Below are positions 59,474 to 64,000 of a DNA stretch of 64,000 nt, piece by piece; position 1 is the stretch's first letter; every line of letters begins with the position of its first letter. Position numbers and translations under genes: made by a program. Source of the stretch: Streptomyces humi (GTDB taxonomy: Bacteria; Actinomycetota; Actinomycetes; Streptomycetales; Streptomycetaceae); contig NZ_LBMU02000016.1 in the NCBI RefSeq assembly GCF_001005085.2, positions 1-64,000 on the forward strand. The letters run 5' to 3'. Under the pieces are notes generated by a model, which worked only from the letters and a program-made list of their open reading frames with translations, was not told the origin of the DNA and ran no database searches.

Positions 59474-59975
59474 GCCCGCAGCGCTTCACGCAGCTCGCGG
59501 GGGCCGGGCCGCGTCGCCCAGGGCTGGAGCGTAGTCATGGCCCGGGTCAGCTCCCGCTTGGTCCGCAGTGAGTTGGTGGCGTCGGACAGCTCGACGGCAG
59601 CCAGACCAACGCTCGCGGCGTCATCCGGTTGTCCAGCCAGCGCCAGGGAGCAGGCGCGCCGAGCTAGGAAATAGCCCTGGTCACGGCGAGACAGGGCGTC
59701 ACCTTCCAAGACTGTGCCGTACAGGTTGGCGGCCCGTGCTGGCTGTCCTGCCTCGATGTAGCAACTGGCCGTCTGGAGCGTCAAGTTGGCGCGGTTGTAG
59801 TGCGGGCTAAGGTGCGGGGCAGTGTCGTCGCTCGCCCCCTCGTGCTGCGTAAGCAACTGGTGAGCCTCGCCCAATGCGCGTTCTACGTCGTCCATCGGGT
59901 CACCGAGCATGGCGAACCCCCGCGCCTGCTGCTGAGCAAGGGCCTGCCGCTCAGGCGGCTGTCCTGGCAGCCCCC
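59470..59975 (-). pseudogene. C-terminal remnant of a TPR-type transcriptional regulator
   Basis: The open frame encodes WGLPGQPPERQALAQQQARG then about 146 residues of TPR-like helices (YNRANLTLQTASCYIEAGQP, RRACSLALAGQPDDAASVGL) ending TRPGPRELREALRA. This matches the tail of Streptomyces XRE-TPR regulators of about 400 aa. The N-terminal HTH part is missing. Homology stops at about 59975, exactly where a divergent truncated gene begins. Confidence 0.7.
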
Positions 59976-60719
59976 ATGAACAAACTACGCCAATTCTTGC
60001 TGCGGCCGGCGGTACTACGGATGCTGGATCAGCGGTCGGGGCGGTTCCGGCTGCGGGATGTCTTCCGGACCAACAAGGTCGTACTCGTGCCCCTCAACGA
60101 GGGACTGGTGGGACCTGGCGTGGCCTCGCTTTTGGGGAGTCTGATCATTGCCGAGTGCTGGCAGGCCGTGCAGGAGCGGGCCAGCGAGGCGAACGCACAC
60201 CTGCGGCCAGGCACGGTGTACGTGGATGAGGCCCCCCGGTTCGTGCACCTACCAACGAGCCTCGCGGACGCTTTGGCCATCTCGCGCTCGCTGTCGGTGG
60301 GCTGGTTCCTGGCCGCGCAGTTCCGCAGCCAGTTCCCGCCGGAGCTGCGCACAGCTGTGGATATCAACGCGCGGAGCAAGGTCGTGTTCGCAACCGAGGC
60401 CGAAGACGCCCGGGACCTGGCGACCAAACTGGCCCCGGAGTTGGAGCCTGCGGACTTCATGAGCCTGCCCAGATTCCATGCTTACGCGAATCTTGTGGCG
60501 GATGGCGCGCCTTCTGGCTGGGGGCTGGTGCGCACCCTGCCGCCACCGCCGGTCATTGCCGATGCCGAGGCAGTTCGGGCTATCGCCCGCGCCAATTACG
60601 CGCCTGCGCAAACCGCTCCAGCGCCCACGGCGACCAGTGGCAGCGACCTGCCACAAGTGCCCAGGTCGGCCCCGCAGCAATTCGGCTACAAACGCCGCAG
60701 CCGACCTGACACATCGTGA
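59976..60719 (+). pseudogene. C-terminal fragment of a conjugation-type (VirD4/TraG-like) ATPase
   Basis: The frame from ATG 59976 gives 247 aa (MNKLRQFLLRPAVLRML). It contains VLVPLNEGLVGPGVASLLGS, the Walker B-like VYVDEAPRFVHLP, and LAAQFRSQFPPELRTAVDIN. These are features of type IV coupling ATPases of actinomycete integrative elements. The Walker A and all upstream domains are absent. The frame extends 5' only into non-homologous sequence antisense to the TPR remnant, so translation, if any, yields a non-functional piece. Confidence 0.72.
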
Positions 60720-61025
60720 ACAAGCAAGGCCCGCAAGGGATATCCGGGCGAATTGCCCGTGCTGTCCTCGCCCCTCTGTTCGCCCCTATTTCCATGACGG
60801 AGATCATCGGGACATTCACGCAGGACAGCCACGGTCGCTGGCACAGCGCGGGAAGGGACTGACTGCGTCTCCAGCAGTCCAATGCGCGTCCCCGGCCCGG
60901 CAGCCTCGGCGAGGAGTAAACCGACCAACGAACCATCTTCCCGCGCATCATCCAGAGAGCGGCAGCACTCCAGCCGGAACAGCCGCCATGCGCAAAGCCC
61001 TAGTGTTAAGAGAAGGGAGAAATGA
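60720..61025. other. Intergenic region before replication-relaxation gene
   Basis: 306 bases with no convincing gene. A small palindrome CGGGC-GAATT-GCCCG lies at about 60743-60757. The end (AAGGGAGAA) is the ribosome site for the next gene. An 11-codon ORF at 61022 overlaps its start. Confidence 0.4.
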
Positions 61026-61877
61026 ATGAAGTGCAACGACATAGCGAGCTTGCTTGAAGCGCTCTCCGAGCGCGATCTAGCCATCCTTGAATCATTGCGC
61101 GTACACCGCGCACTGACCACCATCCTTATCCGGCGGCTGCACTTCCCGATTGGCGGTGAGCCACGGGAAGTGGGTAGCGGCAAGAGTCATGCAACGGAAA
61201 TGGCCGCCGCTGTTGCCACTATCCGAGTTCTGACTCGGTTGGAATCACACCGCCTGATCGCCCGGCTGCACCGCCGCATTGGCGGAGTGCGAGCAGGAAG
61301 CACCGGCATTGTGTGGCAGCTCGGCGCGAGCGGTGAGCGACTGCTGCGTGCCCAGCACGGTGACACTGCCCGGCGGCGCTACAGCGAGCCGTCACCAAGC
61401 TTCGTCGCCCACACATTGGCAAGTGCTGATCTTGCAATCCAGCTCCAGGAGCTGGCCCGTGCGGGAGCGATCGAGCTGCTGCGACTTGAAGCTGAGCCGG
61501 AGTGTTGGCGGACGTTCCTGTCAGCGCACGGCGCACGAGCCTGGCTCAAGCCCGACCTGTTCGCCATTACGGCCGGCGGAGACTTTGAACACCACTGGTT
61601 CATCGAGACCGACAACGCCACCGAGCACGCGCCGGTGATCGTGCGCAAGGCACTCCAATACCAGCAGTACGCCGCAACCGGCACGCACCAGCAGGCACAC
61701 GGACTGTTCCCGATCGTGGCGTGGGTGGTGCCCGATTCCAAGCGGCAAGCAGCCATCCGGGCAGCGTTGGAAAGCGAGCCAAAGTTGCGGGACCTTGCGG
61801 CCGACAGAATGTTCCAGGTGGTGACGACCAAGGAATTTCCGGGGCTTATCACCGGCACTGGCCAGGCCAGCCCGTAA
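61026..61877 (+). CDS. Replication-relaxation family protein
   Basis: 283 aa. An N-terminal winged-helix-like region (LSERDLAILESLRVHRALTT, IRVLTRLESHRLIARLHRRI) is followed by FVAHTLASADLAIQLQELAR and a nuclease-like KPDLFAITAGGDFEHHWFIE segment. This matches the Replic_Relax family encoded on actinomycete plasmids and integrative elements. An exact role in plasmid-like replication or DNA relaxation is not established. It lies directly upstream of the integrase. Confidence 0.85.
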   Translation: MKCNDIASLLEALSERDLAILESLRVHRALTTILIRRLHFPIGGEPREVGSGKSHATEMAAAVATIRVLTRLESHRLIARLHRRIGGVRAGSTGIVWQLGASGERLLRAQHGDTARRRYSEPSPSFVAHTLASADLAIQLQELARAGAIELLRLEAEPECWRTFLSAHGARAWLKPDLFAITAGGDFEHHWFIETDNATEHAPVIVRKALQYQQYAATGTHQQAHGLFPIVAWVVPDSKRQAAIRAALESEPKLRDLAADRMFQVVTTKEFPGLITGTGQASP

Positions 61878-61890
61878 ACGGGCTTGGCCT
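61864..61890 (+). terminator. Hairpin after replication-relaxation gene
   Basis: AGGCCAGCCCGT pairs with ACGGGCTTGGCCT (one bulged T) around AA, overlapping the stop codon. Moderate support, with no U-run. Confidence 0.55.
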
Positions 61891-61974
61891 GCCAAAATGG
61901 CCCTCGGCAATTGGCCATAACGGAGTTACTATGGGGCTACCAAAACAGTAATAGCACCAGGAAAGGAGAATGTA

Positions 61975-63777
61975 ATGCCTTCTCGGACATCAAGTAAGCA
62001 CCGCGAAGAAGTTGCAGTGAAGCGGGCGGTTCTATACCTGCGCGTTTCGTCCAAGCGTCAGATGGACACCGACGCAGACTTCGACCCCGGGGGCAACTCG
62101 ATCAACACGCAGCGAAAACATGCGCTGCAAAAAGCCAAAGAACTCGGAGTTGACGTCGTCGACGAGTGCGTCGAACCAGGAAACTCGGCAGTAACCATCG
62201 CCAAGCGGCCAGTTTTTCGCCAGATGCTCAAACGCATCACCGAGCAGCGAGACGTCGATTGCGTCATCATCTACATGCGCTCACGCGTCTTCCGAAACTA
62301 CATCGACGCCGCCATCACCAAGCGGCAGCTTGAGCAGTTCGGCGTCAAGTTGGTGTCCACCAAAGAGAACTTCGGCGATGGCGATATGGCCGAGGCCATG
62401 GAGGCGGTAACCGATGTTTTCAACTGGCTTGCAGTCCGCCAAAGCGGCGAGGACGTCAAGACCAAAATGGCCAACAAGGCTCGCAACGGCGGCACGATCA
62501 CCCGCACCCCTGTCGGGTACCTGAACACCATCGAACTCGTCGACGACCGCAGGGTTCGCACCGTCGCCGTCGATGCTGTACGCGGCCCCTTCATCCGCCT
62601 GGCGTTCGAGCTGTATGCCACCGGTGAGTACACCGTGGAAGAAGTGGCGCAGGAACTGTACGACCGTGGGCTGCGCATGCCCCGCAACGCCCGGCACCCC
62701 GAAGAACGGGGGATCTCCACCAACCGACTGCACGTCGTCCTGCGCGACGACTACTACTGCGGCTGGATCACCCACGAGGGCGAGAAGTACAAGGGGCGTC
62801 ATACTCCCCTTGTCCCGCAAGACCTCTTCGACCGCGTACAGGAGATCGCCGACTCCCGAAACAACGCTCGTGAGAGACGGCGCGTGCATCACCACGAGCT
62901 GAAGGGTTCGCTGTTCTGCGGCTCCTGTCGTCGCCGCCGAGGCGAACAGCGCCGCATGATCGTCCAGCACGCCACCAACCGGAACGGCGACGTCTATCGG
63001 TACCTCTTCTGCAACGGCCGCTTCGATCACATTTGTGAGCTGCCGTACGTCCCGATCGAACAGGTCGAGGAAGCCGTCGAAGACCACTACGCCACAGTGC
63101 GCTTCACACCAGAGTTCATCTCTGCCATGCGCTCGCATCTGACCGCCATGGTCGACGAACAACAGACCACGACCAAGCTCCTCCAAGCCCAGCTCACGAA
63201 ACAGCTTCGTGCGCTCGACACCAAGGAGAGCAACCTCATCGACCTGGCAGCCGACGGCGGCCTGCCCCAGGGCAAGATCAAGGCCAAGCTGCGAGACATC
63301 ACCAAGCAGCGGGATCGCCTGACGACCCGGCTCCACGACGTCGACGAAGACCTCAGCACAGGAGCAGAGATCATCGAGACGTGCTTGCAGCTTCTGCAAG
63401 ATCCGCAAGCGTTGTACCGGCGCTGCAACGATCAGCAGCGCCGCCGGCTGAACCAGGCGCTCTTCGAGGCGCTGTACATCGACGAGGACTTGGACGGCAA
63501 CGTTCGGGTGGGCCACAAGCTCAAGGAGCCGTTCAACGCCCTGCACGCGGCCCAGAGCCAACACCAGGCCCCCACTGGACCGCCGCAAGCCCCGGCCACC
63601 CTCCAAGCTGTCCTACCGGCCCCCAAACGCCAAAGCGCCCCTCCCCAGCCGGGGACGGGCGCTGGCCTGCAACTAACAGGGGCCGCCCTGGTGGGCGGCC
63701 CCTGGAAGGTACCGGGTTCCAATGAACTTCTTATGGTGGGCGATACTGGGTTCGAACCAGTGACCTCTTCGGTGTGA
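61975..63777 (+). CDS. Large serine recombinase (integrase) with att core inside its 3' end
   Basis: 600 aa from ATG 61975, with GGAAAGGAG upstream. Resolvase domain with catalytic Ser25 in YLRVSSKRQ and arginines in IIYMRSRVFRN. Recombinase domain with NKARNGGTITRTPVGYLN and HVVLRDDYYCGWITHEGEKY. Zinc ribbon (LFCGSCRRRR ... YLFCNGRFDHICEL) near 312-350, then a coiled coil. From about residue 515 it is Pro/Ala-rich. Codon 63733 enters the att core, and the last ten residues (TGFEPVTSSV) are read from the antisense of host tRNA-Val. It integrates and excises the element. Its C-terminus changes with integration state. Confidence 0.93.
   Translation: MPSRTSSKHREEVAVKRAVLYLRVSSKRQMDTDADFDPGGNSINTQRKHALQKAKELGVDVVDECVEPGNSAVTIAKRPVFRQMLKRITEQRDVDCVIIYMRSRVFRNYIDAAITKRQLEQFGVKLVSTKENFGDGDMAEAMEAVTDVFNWLAVRQSGEDVKTKMANKARNGGTITRTPVGYLNTIELVDDRRVRTVAVDAVRGPFIRLAFELYATGEYTVEEVAQELYDRGLRMPRNARHPEERGISTNRLHVVLRDDYYCGWITHEGEKYKGRHTPLVPQDLFDRVQEIADSRNNARERRRVHHHELKGSLFCGSCRRRRGEQRRMIVQHATNRNGDVYRYLFCNGRFDHICELPYVPIEQVEEAVEDHYATVRFTPEFISAMRSHLTAMVDEQQTTTKLLQAQLTKQLRALDTKESNLIDLAADGGLPQGKIKAKLRDITKQRDRLTTRLHDVDEDLSTGAEIIETCLQLLQDPQALYRRCNDQQRRRLNQALFEALYIDEDLDGNVRVGHKLKEPFNALHAAQSQHQAPTGPPQAPATLQAVLPAPKRQSAPPQPGTGAGLQLTGAALVGGPWKVPGSNELLMVGDTGFEPVTSSV
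63678..63703 (+). other. Hairpin inside the integrase 3' end
   Basis: A perfect 11-bp stem AGGGGCCGCCC / GGGCGGCCCCT with loop TGGT, 30 bases before the att core, in coding sequence. It could attenuate readthrough toward the att site or act in excision. There is no U-run. Confidence 0.6.
63734..63743. other. Right attachment core within tRNA-Val 3' end
   Basis: TGGTGGGCGA, the complement of the terminal tRNA bases TCGCCCACCA. Just outside each core, on the element side, are GTTCCAATG (left of this core) and CACTGGAAC (right of the left core). They would form an imperfect inverted repeat centred on the core in attP, as expected for serine-integrase dimers. Confidence 0.8.
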
Positions 63778-63808
63778 ACGAAGCGCTCTCCCACTGAGCT
63801 AATCGCCC
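63734..63808 (-). tRNA. tRNA-Val (anticodon CAC)
   Basis: 75 nt including encoded CCA. Acceptor stem GGGCGAT/ATCGCCC. D arm TAGCTCAGTGGGAGAGC. Anticodon stem CTTCG/CGAAG with loop TTCACAC, anticodon CAC. T arm CTGG-TTCGAAC-CCAG. The gene is intact despite insertion of the element at its 3' end. Its terminator now lies at 51321-51349. Confidence 0.95.
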
Positions 63809-63847
63809 GGGAACGCAGTGAACGATACAGGGAGCCGCGGGCTTCGT

Positions 63848-64000
63848 TCAAACCGCTTGCAGGTGCCCGAGCAGTCCGCGCCGTCCCGACCGCATCATCA
63901 GCCGGTGGTTGGCACGGAAGAGCGGCCGTCCGGGGACGGCCAGCCGCCGCAACAGCGCCTTGTCGACGTCCACGACCTGCTCGTAGCGGGCGAGCGCGCC
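63848..64000 (-). CDS. C-terminal end of a protein, SRPBCC-like (partial)
   Basis: The last 50 residues before TGA (63848-63850) read YEQVVDVDKALLRRLAVPGR then PLFRANHRLMMRSGRRGLLG. This ending (PLFRANHxxMMRxGxRGL) resembles SRPBCC-family lipid-binding proteins of Streptomyces. The gene runs off the right edge, so family assignment is tentative. It lies just upstream of tRNA-Val on the same strand. Confidence 0.62.
   Translation of the reverse strand, partial: GALARYEQVVDVDKALLRRLAVPGRPLFRANHRLMMRSGRRGLLGHLQAV

Larger units (their letters stand above)
51356..63743. mobile_element. Integrated serine-integrase element in tRNA-Val, with defence cargo
   Basis: A segment of about 12.4 kb bounded by a 10-bp direct repeat TGGTGGGCGA, the last bases of tRNA-Val including CCA. 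The tRNA is intact on the right, and its terminator is stranded on the left. Base composition inside is clearly less GC-rich than outside, especially 51.8-58.6 kb. Contents include a serine integrase, a replication-relaxation protein, a broken conjugation ATPase and regulator, CBASS, a controller-like protein with a nuclease, and unknown genes. It looks like a degraded integrative conjugative or mobilisable element turned defence island. Confidence 0.88.

Noticed and set aside
59874-59975. N-terminal extension of the conjugation ATPase fragment
   Set aside because: These codons are antisense to the TPR remnant and unlike the family; homology begins at the junction near 59976.
60478-61029. Plus-strand 183-codon open frame
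   Set aside because: Overlaps the ATPase fragment in another frame, has no ribosome site, and its composition is unlike a real protein.
63745-63777. TGFEPVTSSV as a conserved functional protein tail
   Set aside because: It is the antisense translation of the tRNA T arm and anticodon arm, so its recurrence across proteins reflects tRNA conservation, not protein function.

Overview
The window is high-GC actinobacterial chromosome and almost certainly Streptomyces. Gene order matches the conserved Streptomyces core (aro cluster, mltG, ruvX, alaS, rpsD, hisS, relA-apt-secFD-yajC, ruvBAC, pdxST, pimA-patA-pgsA, thrS). GTG starts are frequent, 4-base stop/start overlaps are common, and terminators are strong GC-rich hairpins. 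All functional calls come from reading the sequence and recognising motifs; no database search was run.

Layout of the core chromosome. 1-1033 holds intergenic repeats and a proline-rich P-loop ATPase. 1176-10778 is a long minus-strand run: aroB, aroK, aroC, aroE, the endolytic transglycosylase mltG, ruvX, alaS and two small membrane-associated proteins. A STAND-type ATPase (10930-13095, plus) precedes rpsD, rarA and a vitamin K epoxide reductase family protein. 16260-19793 is a tightly coupled plus-strand operon of ABC transporter ATPase, permease, NarL-type histidine kinase and response regulator. Next come hisS, an MBL hydrolase, a membrane-anchored cyclophilin and a DUF349 protein, then the minus-strand block relA-apt-secF-secD-yajC-ruvB-ruvA-ruvC-yebC-pdxT-pdxS. 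The phosphatidylinositol mannoside genes pimA-patA-pgsA, an EF-G-like GTPase, a HIT protein, a potassium channel and thrS follow. The core ends with a 411-aa protein of unknown function, a DUF4365 nuclease-fold protein, a DEDD exonuclease and a decayed DUF2207 gene.

51356-63743 is an integrated element of about 12.4 kb, sitting in the 3' end of a tRNA-Val(CAC) gene and bounded by a 10-bp core repeat. It carries a large serine integrase at its right end, a replication-relaxation protein, a truncated conjugation-type ATPase, a truncated TPR regulator and a defence cargo. The cargo includes a type I CBASS pair (CD-NTase plus 2TM/beta-barrel Cap15-like effector). Two unknown genes flank that pair on the same strand: one with a HEPN-like RxxxxH motif and one with two membrane segments. 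The cargo also has a restriction-controller-like XRE protein directly upstream of an Mrr-like nuclease with no methyltransferase nearby. A 13-aa glycine-rich peptide gene is divergent from that pair, across three 30-bp-phased repeats.

The most striking observation is the arrangement of the integrase gene. Its reading frame runs through the att core and stops inside the antisense strand of the tRNA. At the other end of the element, the same frame continues from the core into 142 codons encoding two helix-turn-helix units with no start of their own. In the excised circle the two parts join in frame, so integration would cut a DNA-binding tail off the integrase. This predicts an integration-dependent protein switch.
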